From Ananas comosus (lineage: Eukaryota; Streptophyta; Magnoliopsida; Poales; Bromeliaceae): a stretch of 64,000 nucleotides of DNA. The notes under the pieces are model-generated. The model was not told the DNA's origin. It searched no databases and was given only the letters and a program-made list of their open reading frames with translations. Shown piece by piece: positions 11,881 through 25,425 of the stretch. Numbering within the stretch: position 1 is the stretch's first letter; every line of letters starts with the position of its first letter. Position numbers and translations under genes: made by a program. The stretch is from assembly GCF_001540865.1 (NCBI RefSeq), contig NC_033632.1:2922727-2986726 (forward strand), given 5' to 3'.

Positions 11881-14226
11881 TCACTTGACCAAATAAGTGC
11901 AAGGCTTGAAGAACCAGAGCATATCCCCTGAGCCTGCACTGTCAGAAGCAGCAGAAGCCCTGCTGCTACATTCCTCATCCTTTGTAGCCACTGCTTTCTT
12001 TCTTATTGTGCTTTGCTCCATCTCTTCAAGTATGCCCCCCCCCCTCTCCTAGATCACAAAAAATTTGTAAAGATGATTGATTAATCAAATATGTCTAGTT
12101 GTTTATACTTCATCAACATATATATTATCTGCTCTGGAAGTGGACACATCATAGTTCTCATCCATCACAAACAAACAGGTATGGAAATGTAGGTAGTCCC
12201 TGAACATCTGACTCAACAAAAACTGAGATTTGATCCTTTAATTGTTTCACTTATTTACCCAACAAATCACTCCCACAAGTCACCGGCAGGTTCGTTTTGA
12301 ATCTCACACTGGATACGACGTGCTCCTGATGTGATAATAACTAGTTAACATGACAATATGGGATTAAATGGTCGTTTTCAGCAGCACGATAACAATTTTG
12401 AAATATGAGACAAATGCGACAAAGTCACTAGTAGACTACATACAATCAGGGACTGATCTGTTTAAGTGAAAAGGTTTCAGAGACTCAAATCCTACGTTGC
12501 ATCGAAACTTTAAAAATGCAGTGACTACCATTATATCTATAACTAAACCGTAGATCAGCAAAGTCCGGTCGCGCGACTTACTTGAGTTGCCCTAGGAGGC
12601 CTTTTGAGAGGGGAGCTGGTCGCGGCTGCGGCCTTCGCGTGCCGCAGCCGATAGCTTGACGGCGAAGGGAACCTCTGCGGAGTAGGAGGGGATGCTCTCA
12701 CTTCCCTTAGCACCGGTGGTGATTTCTCATCGAGCCCAATTTTACCCTTCTCCTTCGCTGTCTCCACCCTCACCGCCATCCTTGTACTCTTCTTTCCTGA
12801 TCCATTGTCATCTTTCCTGCAAACCATTCAGATCAGGAGTAAAACAACAATGCAGAGGAGTAGAAACCACTCCAATTTTCAAATTTTGAAGCTTTCTCAG
12901 CCCACCAAACTCATCAATTTAAACATATGATCCATGCAAAATCTAGATATTTTTATGCAATCCTCGGCGCTCGCAACCGTTGTTTCATAGAATTGTATCT
13001 TCTATCTTAAATTGAAGAGTCACTAATTTATGCGGAGAGTTGGGAATTTAAATGTATTCTCATAAACATTGACCTTCTGTTCTGATACTATGTGAAATGA
13101 AACAACCGTTTATATCGTATGAGATTACCGGATACTCTCACTCAAATCCATTCTCTCTTGCTTCACCCTCTCCTCCTCCCCCTCCGCTGCTGCCGCCGCA
13201 GATCTCCGCCTTAGTCCGACCGCCAACTTCTTGATCTCACTACAAAACTCGGAGATCTGGGTCAAGATGTCCTTCCCCGAGAAGAGATTCCTCGCCGACA
13301 ACGTGCTTTTGAGCTGCGGCTGTTGCTGCTTCTTCGAGAGAAGCACTTCTCGCTTCTCTCCACCCTCTTCCTCCCCCTCATACTCCTCCGTCGCCCCCGT
13401 CGCTGCCTCCTCTTTCTTCTTCTTCTTCTCCGCGCTCGACTTGATCGCCGACTTTGCATTCCTCGCCCCCTTCGGCACCCCGCCAAAAGGGCGGGCGGCA
13501 CGCGGCGGTGTGGGCGTGTTCGGGTTCTGGTTCTCGAGATCCTCCCGGAAGTTTCTAGAAGCCCCTGCTGCTCCTGCTTTGGATCTGAGCCCTTCCCCGA
13601 GTGCTCCTCTTCTTTTCAAGCTATTCGTATCTCTACAACCCCGAATTTATGCATCGCAAAACCAATAAGAATTATAAGAAATAGACGATCAAAGCACAAG
13701 AATTAAAAAAAAAACAAAAAAAAAAAGAAAAGAAGTTGAAAGATATTCGCCTACCTGGCCGGATCGGCGTTCCTCTCGCCGAGCGGCAACTTCTCGGAGC
13801 TCGATCTCATCAGCTTCCCCTGTGAAAAGAATAAGTGCGCAAAATATAAAACGGCATCGAAATCCAAAATTTTCGCGAAGAAAGGGACGGGACAGTTCTT
13901 GAAACCTGGAGGGTCGGCGCCTTCGGTTTCAGGAAATCTTCAGCAGTCTTCGGGTGCCGGCAATCTACAACAACGACGACGACGACAAAGAAGAAGAAGA
14001 AGAAGAAGATAAGAAAACCGAATTGGGAATGGATTGAGGAAGAGAGGAGGGGAATGGGGGGAGGGTGGATTTAACCGGGGCGGCAGAACCAGGCGTCGTC
14101 GTCGACGGCGGGGGAGGCGTCGGGCGCGGAGAGGTCGACCCACATCGGCGCGTCGATGTTCTCGTACGCCTCGTCCCGCGCGAACCGCGACACCACCCGC
14201 CGCCAGTCTATGTCCGGCAGCTCCAT
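11881..14226 (-). CDS. Unrecognised plant protein, 393 aa, basic and low-complexity with conserved-looking ends
   Basis: Six exons join without a frame break: 14076-14226, 13906-13964, 13755-13819, 13129-13632, 12582-12816 and 11881-12048. The N terminus (MELPDIDWRRVVSRFARDEA) continues into ENIDAPMWVDLSAPD, DDAWFCRP and DCRHPKTAEDFLKP, which reads as a compact ordered module. The middle (residues about 90-260) is rich in Lys, Arg, Ala and Glu, with a run of five lysines and Glu-rich stretches, and includes a short Ile/Leu-containing segment, DILTQISEFCSEIKKLAVGL. A Ser/Pro/Arg-rich part follows, and the last exon ends GDMLWFFKPCTYLVK. Overall basic character suggests a nucleic-acid- or microtubule-binding protein, but that is inference and I name no family. 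The last exon begins with ten coding G residues, so its start depends on that homopolymer being right. Confidence 0.75.
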
Positions 14227-15492
14227 CACAAGCTTACAAGCTTAGAGAAGAGAGAGAGAAACAGAAATCTAGAGAGAGAGAGAGAGAGACGTTGGAGAGA
14301 GGGGATTTGTTTTTGGGAGGGAAGATGTTGTTGTGTTGGTGGTGGTGTGGTGAACGTTATAGGCGTAGTATAGCTGGGGAGAGTCATCGAGTTTTTCGAC
14401 CGTTGGAGAGTTGGGTGGGGACAGCAAAATAGGTGGGGTTTTAATTATTGCGGTGTTATTTTGGGGCCGGATTTATTAGACCTCGAGGTTAAACCGTAAA
14501 ACGGGATCCCATGAGCATCATGTGTTATTTGGCGAGGCAAATTATAATAATAGTGTAAGAATTAATGAGCTACTGAGGTTAGCCGTTTGGCCTGGTTTGT
14601 GCTTAATATTTGCAATTATTAATAATCTTATTTTTAGTAAATATGAAGATTAAAGAATAAAAATAATGTACTTTTTGTATTCAAAATATAATAATTTAGA
14701 CCTCATGTGGCTTCATTGCCCTTTTCTTTATTTTGTTTTTAGTTAACACAAATTCTATACTTCTAGATCTACAAGCCGAGTAGAATTTAATAATTTAGTT
14801 TGAACCGATAAAAGATTTCAATTATTGTCGTGATTGGTTAACTTGTAATTAACTCTCATCCGATAAAAATAAAAAAAACTACTTTCATATTTTTACATTT
14901 TCTTGCCCAAAAACAAAATATTTGATACAACACCTGCACGCAATTTAATTTACCGTCCACATCTGCACTCTTTATCTAATCTAAATTGTTATAAAAAAGC
15001 AAAAGGAGATGGTGTAAATGTACAGATTTTACTTCTTTACAGAGAGAGTTACTCTGGTCACCTCTATCCTGTCATTTCAAGTTCTATTGATAAGCCATAA
15101 AATTTCGAACACTGATTTGTTATGGCTCGAATAATGTCCTTATTACGAGTTCTCGATCTACTTAACTGTTAACAGGGATCAGTTCAGGGGATCATCACAA
15201 TGAACAGCACATGTACCAGCAATCCTTAGCCACCATCCAATGGAACTCATGTATGCAAAGCTCATATTTAAATAGGAACAGCAAGATGTGTTAATATAAC
15301 ATAAGGATTGAATTACGGCGAATAAAACGAGCAGATGCATTAGGGGAACAGCAAAGCTTAGACGAAAACGTACAGAAAACGGAGAAGCCGACAATAGCAA
15401 AACAGCGGAGATATGTACGTGACAGGTTCTCCGCAACTTTTAAGTATACACATTTCAAAACTTGGCAACGAGCTTACGATTCCTCTGCGTCT
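14227..15492. other. Intergenic: promoter of the unknown gene and 3' flank of RFC1
   Basis: An AG-rich microsatellite near 14250-14290 lies immediately upstream of the ATG at 14226 and should be in the 5'UTR (CT repeats in gene sense). From 14440 to 15180 the sequence is AT-rich with nothing I can assign. The part next to 15493 should be RFC1 3'UTR. Confidence 0.6.
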
Positions 15493-18400
15493 TTACCTCT
15501 TTCTCTTAGCACTTGAACTTTTGGCGGGCTTATCAGCAGAATTGGGAACTCTTGATTTGCTCGCAGGTGTCTTCTTCCCTTTGGACTTCTCATTGCTTTT
15601 TAGATCAAGATGCACTTGAATTCCTAGAGAGAAATGAATGCGTAAGAATTAGACATGCTCAACAGGTGATTGATTAGAAATAGAAATAGAGGGAATCTTG
15701 ATGGATAAATTAAATCCAAACCTTTGGCTTTATCACTCTGGAGGTCCAGCTGTGGCTTCGAATCCCCGATAATCTCTAGTTCATCTGAAAGTAGTCACAA
15801 GAAAAGATGAGGTCATCATATCTAACAGAATCGGAGAGGTGCTATTAACGGCTTATAAGACATGAATGAATGCAGCAGGCAAAGTACTTACCATTATCTT
15901 CAGCATCGGAAGTATTCTCCTCCTCGCCTTCGACCAAAGAATCCCCATTTTCTTTAGGTAGATCATTCTCCACTGGCTCCAGAATTGCCGCTATGCGCTT
16001 CTTCGGAGCCTTCTTAAGGCCGGGAAGAGTGATTAAATCTGCCGCTCGCACAACACGAGAGTTACTGCCTTGCTTGTATGCTTTAGTTAGCGCAGCTTTA
16101 ACCGCGGGTGGAATACCATCCATCGGATTTGGGTGGCCCTAGACACGTAAGACGACATGTTATATTCCCATTAGTATGGTTAAAAAGCAAAATCTCCACC
16201 ACACAAAACATCTCTCTTCTCTGTTCTTTGCATCTCCCCATCAATCCCTTTAATTTGTCCTGTCTGTTTACTTACCATTGTACCACTTTTACAACTATGA
16301 AAAAATTCATTAGAATATCAAATACTAAAGTGACGCTGAATCGAAGAGTAAACCACATTAGACGGCAAATAAACAAAAATATCCAACCTGGAACTTGGAT
16401 AGCTCCAAAACTGTGTCAAAGTCCTCCTGAGTTAAAGAGTAATTATCCATAAACTCCACAACTTTCTCGACAGCAACATCCTGTCATTTGTTCACATGAA
16501 ATAGCAACGTTAGCAGCAGCCCCTTTCTCACATTAAACAATGCTCAAATTGTATCCAACACAAAAGCATGCTGGAAGTTGCCATTATTAGCCAGATATTT
16601 CACTTATTATCGTGAAATGGGATACACTCAATATAAGAACCATGCGATTGCACATTTAGAGGCAATCATACATTATTACCTTAGACATTGCACGGAGAGG
16701 ATGAGTCAACTGTCTTAATAGAAGAGTAAAGTAATCCACCCGCAGAGTCTCCCTGTCGCGTTGACGCATTTTTTTTTAAAACAAAAGAAAGAAACATCGT
16801 GAACACAGTAAATAAATTAAAAAATGACAATAGTATCCTAGGTCTATGAATATTTAAATAAGAATAATGCTAGAAATATGATCACAACATTATTCACGCT
16901 AACATGGACCCACTAAGCTACTAGGCATTTTTAAAACCAATGTCTGAAGAAAAAGTACCATATACAAGTCAGTGAACAAGAAATAATGAAATTGTTAATA
17001 CAAAAATAATGCTAAGTGAAAATTAAACCAGATGACAGATAAGAAAGTAAAGATACAAAACAAATGATATTAAATGCTACCTGTTCAAGTTAGCTTCCTG
17101 AGAAGCTAGAATATGGACATGAACATCCTCCAAAAGCCTCAAATTCTTTCCCATTGTTGAGTTCTTTCCAAACCATCCACCAAATCTATTGAAGTTACGC
17201 TCTCCCTGCAGAATAAAGATTTTCACTAAGTATAACATGATTTAGTAAATAGTAAACAAAAACATATAAAAATTCTGAAAGAAAACCATCATTCAAATTA
17301 CACAAAAGTCAGCAAAAAAATTAAACCGAGAGGTTCCTTAAGTCTATAAGCCAGACAGCATTAACAAGTTGTAACAGCGTTACTGCACTTCTACAAGCAG
17401 GGCACGCATAATTGTGTCATATCTTGTATTAAACTTTGGATGACCTTTAATATTTACAAATTTTGGGTCATCAACCACCAAAATGGGGTCAGCAAAAGTT
17501 GAAATCTCAGTTCTGGAGGGGCAGCTGAAGGACCACTGGACTTATAAACCTTCCAGCCTCTAAAAGTGTTTTGTAGTCAACCCAGAAAGACACCAAGCAA
17601 TTGTTAAATTTATGGTCTCAGCATAGGAGACTCAGTTTCAACCCAACCTTCGAACCATGCTAGAAATATGATAGAAATTTAAGTTCATGGATACCACTTA
17701 ACAATTATCCAAAGTAAACCACTAGTAAAATCTAATAACAATGGAAGTAGTTAAGGTTAAATCTTTGGTACATCATTTAACCAGCATAAAATTGCCAAAA
17801 TTTACAGTCAAATAACAACAAATTTACCATACAATTATGATAGACCATCAGCCTGAAAGAACTTCACTAAAAGGATTACAGAAAAGGTGTACAAGGTCAA
17901 AGAAAAAGGGTAGCCTTTGACAAGAGAATTCTAATGTATCACAAAATAAGTTCATGGTGATTTCAGCAAACAAGAAGGCAACAATAATTGAAAGAATCAG
18001 GTGACAACTTCCATTACTAAACAATATAAGGAATCAGAGGATAACTTCTGCTAAGAAACAAAAAATTGGTAAATGAAATTAGGGAAAATCTATAAAATTG
18101 GTAAATGAAATTATGGAAAATCTATAATAAAATATATACCGGTTCAAGGGTCTCCCTATTGCCATGCATCAGAGCAGCCCTGATATAAAAGTAAAAAGAA
18201 AGAATTTGAGAGTTCTTTCATGTTGCACAAAAAGAGCAACAAAACCATAGAGAAAGACTGCTAATGCAAAGATGATTTATATACGGTATTATAGAGGATG
18301 CAAATGATGAAGCCTGGGATAGCTGCCATTGCCGATATCGTCTGATCTGTACATTAACTATATCACCATCTGCTATAGACTCAGCAGCCTGGGCCAGTAA

Positions 18401-21400
18401 TTTCATTCTTTTAACTCCATTTTCATCTTTTCCAATAGTAGTCGGTCGATAATTGATATAGTTTTCCTGAGATTTGTCACATGTTAAGATTGCAAAGTTA
18501 ATGAAATTCGCATTTTCAACACAAAGCTCAAATGATGGCATGGCAAGTATTTTGGTAGGATATAAAACCGCTAGAAGCACATAAAGAACCAACATGCCTA
18601 TGCATGCAAAGCACCATTGAATCAAACTCTAATTAATAATTATGTACGATAAGGTATCACTAAATATGTGCTAATCTTATCCAGATTGTTGTCACTTTGT
18701 CAGATGTTTTCAAGAAACAACTAACTATGCACCTACACATAAAAATAAGACAAGAAAATAAGATAAGGCTAAGGGTCTATTTGGTTCAACGTAAAACTAT
18801 GAAAAATAATTCTCGGTGGGAAAAAAAATCGTGGAAAAAAAAATTTACGCACTTTAACGTTTGGTTTGTAGGAAAAGAAAATTAGTTTTCCAGCCATACT
18901 AGTTTGGTTGAAAGGAAAGTTTGAATGAAAAATAATTTTATATAATTTTTTTCTATTATATATTATGTATAATTTATATAAATAACTAACATATTATATA
19001 TATTATTATAATTAAAATTTATACCTATATATTATTATTATTATTATCATCATCATCATCTATATTTATAATTTAAATATATTCAAAATTATATATACTA
19101 TATAATATATAATAATTTATATATAATATAATATATTTATATATAATATAATATATAATAACACATATATAATATATAAATATATAATAGTATATTAATT
19201 CTAGAGAGTTTTCATTTTCCACCGAAAAACAACGGAAAACGAAAACATCAATTTTTTAATCAAATCCGTAAAACTACTTTTACGAAAAAAAAATATTTTA
19301 CGTTGAACCAGAGAAGCGGAAAAATATTTTTCAGACCGAAAATAATTTTTCCGTTTGTTTTACGCCGAACCAAACGCCCCCTAAGCGTAAGAAGCATTTG
19401 ACAGTTCGTAGAAAGGAATGTCAATTGTAAGCGTATTTGTGCCATGAAAGAGGCACTCAGAATTTAACAAACCTGAATGATAAGAGGGACCAAGTCAGGA
19501 TCGCTCATGCTCAAATCAATCCTCTCATCCATTCGCAGCTTTCCACCGTTGAAACCAAACAACCTGCAATAAGAGTTATTTCAGATGTCTTTGTTCAGCA
19601 AAAGCATGGTAGTAAGTAGAATTAAAACACCCCATAGAAATATCAATGTTGCTGAGCAATGCATACTGTATGTTTGCTTATGAACCAGATACCAAGTTTT
19701 ATGAGCTCGCTTGTTTAATCTAACAAGCAATTTATATAGGCATAAAATAGTAATTAGGGTAACAAGTATCTGAATGATGAATAGCTACGAAGGAAAATAT
19801 AACTAGGATATAAGGAGAATCATACGAACAAGATCGTAGTAAACATGAAGTGCTAAATATTAGTAGCTCAGCTGTAGGTAATTGACTGCAAGAAATTTTT
19901 TTTAAAAAAAAAAGGAAGGAAAGAACCACCCCCCCAACCCCCCAACCCCCCCCCAAAAAAAAACACAACAACAACACTGAGGTTATATGAAAAAGCAACC
20001 ACTGAAATATATTTCTCCACATAAGAAAACAAAAGTTTCAACCTTTCAATCTTTGAAATAGTATGGCTAGATCAGAAACATGAGATCTAATTAAAAAAAA
20101 AAAAGAAAAAAAAAGAAAGTATTTCAGGAGATAGACATAAAATAATAAGCCTTATCAACACCTCTTGCTTGGCGTGATACAAGAATATGCAGAAGAAACA
20201 AGTGGTGAATAGGAAATACTTGTCAACAGCTGTGAAGGGTGATATATCTTCATCTTTTGAGCTGTTAAGAAGACGCTCTCTTATATCATCGTATTTGATT
20301 ACCGACTCTGTTAGGCTCATGTACTGCAACTGATTCAATGCCATCCGCATATCGCCATTTACTCTATCAGCAAGCTCTTCAAGTGCAATCTGATGGGATG
20401 CAATAACAATAAATCAATCTTTTAGACCAGACAGATACAGTCTAGTGAATGTAGATGAGAAAAGATCCGTCAATTTATCTCCACTTTTGTCATTCTTTTA
20501 TTTGCTACAAAGAGATCAAGCAATTATAGAAGCAGAAAGCTACATATAAAGTAAAGAACACCGAACATGCAGATCACATAAAGAAATTCATGGATCATAA
20601 CACCATATATGATTTACAATTTTTTGGAAAAAAGTAAAAACAAAATTAGAAATGAAAAACGAGTACCTATTTTAACAAGATAAGGTACCTCATTAACTTG
20701 AAGACCTTCAGCACTTGCAATTTGAATTAACCTTTTTGCCATCTGCCAACAAAGAAAGGTAGATCTCAGCTGTTAATTTTTTTAAGAAGTTGAAACTTGA
20801 GGCCTTCACAGAATTATTACCTATAGTTCCAGTTCCACTATATCAGAAAACTTAATATCTATAAATCGCGTGCTCCATGCCAACTAGCAAATAAAATTCC
20901 AACGGCCAAATTCCAATGGCCAGTACTCTAGTAGTCAAATAATTTCGTTGCTTTATAATGTTAAGCATAAAAGGTGTTACTAACCAACCGGGAAGAAATG
21001 CTCAAGAATGCATACCACACCACATTCACTATTATGCAAACATACTACGGCCTGTTTGGTTGTCGGAACAAGTCATCTGGTGATAACTTGGGAAATTCTG
21101 GGACATTCTCTCAAGATTACTAGGACTTCTAGCTTTAGCTATTACATAATCTTAACAATTCCAATTTACTGGGATAGTAGGTTCCACCTACCAAATGGTT
21201 TATCATGATCCTAAGTTATTTAGCAGCTGTGTATATTATCCGTCTGCAGATATCTTTTCATTCAGCCAGTCAACAAATTACCACTTTGCCCTTCAATGAC
21301 CAAAAAGATAAAATATGCGTCCAAACAGGCCTAAGAGGATACCACATATCCAAGTACAGGAACTTCAGAACAACAAATATCCTCACTACCCGTCCTAAAG

Positions 21401-24400
21401 AATTATGAACTCATGCTTCAACGAGAAAATAACTTACCTAGCCTATCAGATAAGTAGTAAGGATTTATATCCTAAGCATCATCTTGCGTCTCCCAAATGT
21501 TCAATATATGAGCAGACAAGAATATTGTAACAAAGTGGACTAGGAGCTATAGGACATGAAAAAGAAATAAACAAAGAACCATCATTTGGAAAAGACAAAA
21601 TAATAAATGAACACAACCTGTTGCTTCGTAGGCTTCCTGAAGTTGAGCAGCATGCAGTAGTTAACGAGACTCTTCAACTTCTGACTGTAACGGTCATTAC
21701 ATATGCAGATAATAGGAATCTTGGAGATTTTTATGCTAGCAATAAGATCAGCAACTCCACCTCGATCTCCAGCTGACATTCCGTCAACCTCATCCATTAT
21801 TAGTACAGATTTTGGATGCTTTGACCTGTAAAGTGATTGTCAGAAGCAGTACTAAAATATGCGGCAGTGGTCTATTATATAGTGAAATTTGCATGGGGTC
21901 ATGTAAAACCAACCATTCCTTATTGTAGCTAAGTGATTCATTGGAAACAAGTTCTTTAATAGAATTTGCTGTACTTCCACCAATCCCTTTGACAATTTTC
22001 GCGTCTGCCTTGCCACGGCTGTCACTTGCATTAACCTGAACACGAAGATTATATCTTAGCAGGTAACAATAGCAAAAACAATAACAAAGGACTAAACATG
22101 AAATGCCTGTTCGGCCTTGCTTTAGACAAAATGTCATTTCAATAGTGCTATTAGAAGAAGCACTATATCAGATATTTTCCAACTTCTCTCTACATCAAAA
22201 GCAGTAGCTTCAAAATAGAGGTTCTGCTTTTCAGACTCGGTATAACTTTCCATATTCCCACCACATAAGAAGCTCTACACTTCTCTATTTGCCAGACACT
22301 CTACTAAATTTGCAGGCTTGCAGCAGCTGAAAGCAGAAGTAGAACCAAGGTCGGCAACAAATCTTTCGATTAGGAAAAAGATTTTTAAGTGGGAAAGCAC
22401 CTCAATAGCCTGGAAACCAAGCATTTGACTGACCAACTTTGCCGAAGTGCTTTTACCAATTCCAGGTGAGCCACTAATAAGTAAAGCTTTTTTAGATCCG
22501 CTATCGCCCTGCTTTTTCGACTTTCCCTTTTGGCCAGTTTGTAGAAATTGATCATTCCAACTTGTCAACCAATCATGAAGTTGCTTAACCTATGCATGTC
22601 CAAAAAGTGAAGAGTAAAGTACAAATTATCCTCTCGAAAAGATGAAATAGATGTAAGGAGTAAAGCGTGTCACGTACAAGTGATTGGTTGCCAATTATAT
22701 CATTTGGAACCTTTGGCCGGTACTTCTCTGTCCATATAAGTGAACTGCGGTCACGAGTTTGAGCCTTCCGCTTATCAAGAGAAGCAGTTGCTTTAACACT
22801 TATTTCAGAACCTTTTTTCCCCGCAGGGCTTACTTGATTATCTAAAGGAGATCGAAATGGCACAAAGACAACGCATTAAAATGGTAAGTATAAAGTAAAT
22901 ACAAATAATTACATGATTCAGCTACGCATAAACTTAGACAGAATAACAGCACAGAGAATAAAGTCTGGTTTTCAAGGACCAGAATTTCAGGTTCTTTGAA
23001 ACTTCCAACTTACCTCTCTTTTTAACTCCTACTATACTGCTCTTTACAGGCGATTTTTCTGCCTTTTCCAAAGAGTTCTTACGATCCCCATGAACTGCTG
23101 ATTTTGCAGGTTTTGATTTTCGGATCATATCAAACAACCCATCCTCAGTCAAAAAGCGGATACTACAGTATATAAAGAAGTCAAGTGTTGGAAAAATGAG
23201 TTGGCGCATTACTTGGGACAATTTTCAATTAAGTTGTCAGGAAATACCCAAGCTCTTTGGCTTTTGAAGATTTCCTTCCACCAATGTCTTCATCAGCTAA
23301 AAGAAAACTCTATGCACCAACAATATGAATTAAAGTCTGCAATATTCAAGCACATAACAAGAACGAATTATGCAAGAAAACAACGTACCGTCTTTTTGCT
23401 CACAGACCCTGTAATGCGACCACCATGACGTTTAATTAAATCCTCTGCTTCCTCCCGTTCTAAGCTGTACCCAAACCAAAGGAACGTGATTGAAAAGCAG
23501 GTAAGAACAATGAGAAGACATTAACATCATAACCAATTAGTCATTTTCTAAATCTTTAACTAGTACCTGTCAAGAGTGCCGCTAATGACAAATGTAAGAC
23601 CCGCCAGACACTCTGGAGCACCCTCTGGGACTTCCTATAAACAAGGAAAAGCAAGAGATATGTAAAGAAATATACAACATAGTTATTTCAGCAGTGTCCA
23701 GAATTCAAATATTTACCTTCTCTCCTTTGTGTGGTGGGTCTTTCCTTTCACCAAAATTCATAAAACCACCTCTCCCGCCCCCTCTCCCTCTTCCTCCAGC
23801 AGTTGCTCCCAATCCTCTGCCACCCCTGCCACGCCCAGCAGCTTTCAGCGGAGTAGCAGCATCTTCATCATCAAGCTCCTCTACATCATTATCATCCATA
23901 CCATCACTCTTTAACTTCTTGGAGGGCTTAAACTCAGCAGGTTTTTTCTTCTTCGGTGTTGCCACAAAGTCATCATCTTCATCCTTGTGGAGCTTCTTCG
24001 CCGGGGCGGGCTTAATATCATCCTGAAGTTCCTCGATATCTTTTTCTTTTTTTCTTTTTGCAGCATCTTTCTGAGACAATTTCTCATCTTTGGGTGTCTC
24101 CTTAATGCCAGATTCGGTCGCAGCAGAAGCTGCAAAATACTTGCTTGTTTTTCTTCTTCCAGAAGAATCTTGACCTTTCAGCACCTACATCCCCCGATAT
24201 CGAAAAAATTTGATATGTTAATACATAACACGTGCAAGCCATGATATGTTAATGCATAACACGTCCACCATATAATTACAATATAGAAAAATACTAAATT
24301 AACGCTTTCACCATATAATTACAATATAGAAAAATACTAAATTAACGCTTTATCTCCCAACTCAATTTCTTTCAATTCCCACAATATTGAAAATTACCCT

Positions 24401-25190
24401 CCAGTAAAAAGAACTGCACTTCTTGGAAATTTCAAAATAAGTTTGACGCCACCAAGTATAAGATGAACTGCAATCATCATAAAAGAACATAATTTAAAAG
24501 TTAAAAATATATATATATAACGCCATTCTAAATAGGTCCCCCAACTTTTTTTTTTTTCTATCAACACCCTCTCCGCTTCTAATCTTTTATTTGAGACAGT
24601 AAATTTAGTTCAATTGAAAATTGTGTTAAATTTAACAACTGTATTAGGTATTAGCCGTTAATTGTTGCAGTTTGATTTGCTAAAAAGTGATTAGGCCACT
24701 AAATTTAACAAAATCACTATTGAATTCAATTGAACAAAATCATTCAAATAAGAAAAAAAGACTAAAATTAAGGAGGCCATTCCAAAATGGGCTATACTTG
24801 AGGTGGGCTCCAAATCCAAACATTTTCTCCTGATTCCAAATATTGCATTTCATCATGGATTATCATCCGCTATAAGTGCGTATGAAAAGATTGACAACAA
24901 GAGGAACACGAGGGGCTTAGGAAGCAGCAATCTTTTGTAATTTAATTTACCGGCTTCTCGGCGATCGAAGAGGGCTTTTCGGGGACGGCCAAGGCAGGTT
25001 TCGCCGCCGCGGGCTTCGACGCGGGCTTAGCACCATTCCCCTTGTCATGTTGCTTCATGAACCACTTCCTTATATCCGACGACTTAACAAAAGCCAACCC
25101 CAAAGAACAAGATCGTAAGAGATTATACATGCATACAGACACCATAAAATCAATCCAAATTTTTTTAAAAATTGACACTCAACTCACCAT
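15493..25190 (-). CDS. RFC1: Replication factor C subunit 1, large clamp-loader subunit (969 aa)
   Basis: RFC1 is the large subunit of the RFC complex that loads PCNA onto primer-template junctions in the nucleus. Twenty-two coding exons: 25188-25190, 24951-25082, 23717-24184, 23567-23634, 23389-23464, 23248-23309, 23014-23162, 22678-22841, 22401-22589, 21914-22035, 21618-21825, 20689-20742, 20220-20389, 19473-19563, 18285-18466, 18140-18179, 17081-17205, 16680-16752, 16388-16480, 15892-16138, 15722-15784 and 15493-15623 (2910 nt, phases consistent). The N terminus MSSDIRKWFMKQHDK is the usual plant RFC1 start. A long Lys/Glu-rich and RGG-rich linker follows, then a BRCT domain (about 202-290), Walker A GSPGIGKST at 414-422, Walker B LIMDEVDG around 486-493, the alpha-helical collar, and a Lys/Ser-rich tail ending AKRKR that is probably a nuclear signal. 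Length is close to other plant RFC1 proteins. The first coding exon is only the ATG. Confidence 0.97.
18773..19381. mobile_element. Tourist-like MITE in an RFC1 intron (about 609 bp)
   Basis: It lies between the exons at 18285-18466 and 19473-19563. The left end, with TTTGGTTCAACGTAAAAC, matches the reverse complement of the right end, which carries GTTTTACGCCGAACCAAAC. TAA flanks both ends (18770-18772 and 19382-19384), fitting a PIF/Harbinger Tourist insertion. The interior is an AT-rich, palindromic array with TTA, ATC and TATA repeats and no open frame. Confidence 0.82.
21049..21331. mobile_element. Putative MITE with GGCCTGTTTGG ends in an RFC1 intron
   Basis: The left end starts GGCCTGTTTGG and the right end finishes CCAAACAGGCC, an 11-bp perfect terminal inverted repeat, about 283 bp apart, in the intron between exons 20689-20742 and 21618-21825. 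No clean target duplication is visible (TAC on the left, TAA on the right), so the class is uncertain. Confidence 0.55.
24266..24351. repeat. Two-copy tandem duplication, unit about 43 bp, in an RFC1 intron
   Basis: A unit starting CACCATATAATTACAATATA occurs twice in direct succession with no visible difference. It lies in the intron between the exons at 23717-24184 and 24951-25082, just outside the splice acceptor. Confidence 0.8.
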
Positions 25191-25392
25191 TGTCGATGTT
25201 TCGATCCTCTTACACTCCAAAGATTGGTCTTTTGGCGTCTATAGGGTTCAAGAAGAAGAGGAAGAAGAGAACATGCCTCGTTCGATGAGAAGGGAGGTGC
25301 GCGGAGCACGAACCCTAGAGCAAACTCGAGGAGAGAGGGAGGTGGTGGTGGAGGGGGGAGATCGAAAACCCTAGATGCCAACGAACTCCACT

Positions 25393-25425
<33 letters not shown>

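Noticed and set aside
13231..13706. Plus-strand open frames of 127-145 codons opposite the unknown gene
   Set aside because: They are antisense shadows of a Lys/Arg/Ala-rich GC-rich exon; the minus-strand exons have consistent splice sites.
19921..19970. C-rich tract with CCCCCAACCCCCC
   Set aside because: A simple low-complexity run in an RFC1 intron; i-motif or quadruplex formation is possible but nothing else supports a function.
23694..24026. Plus-strand 110-codon frame opposite RFC1
   Set aside because: Antisense of the Lys/Gly-rich RFC1 linker exon.
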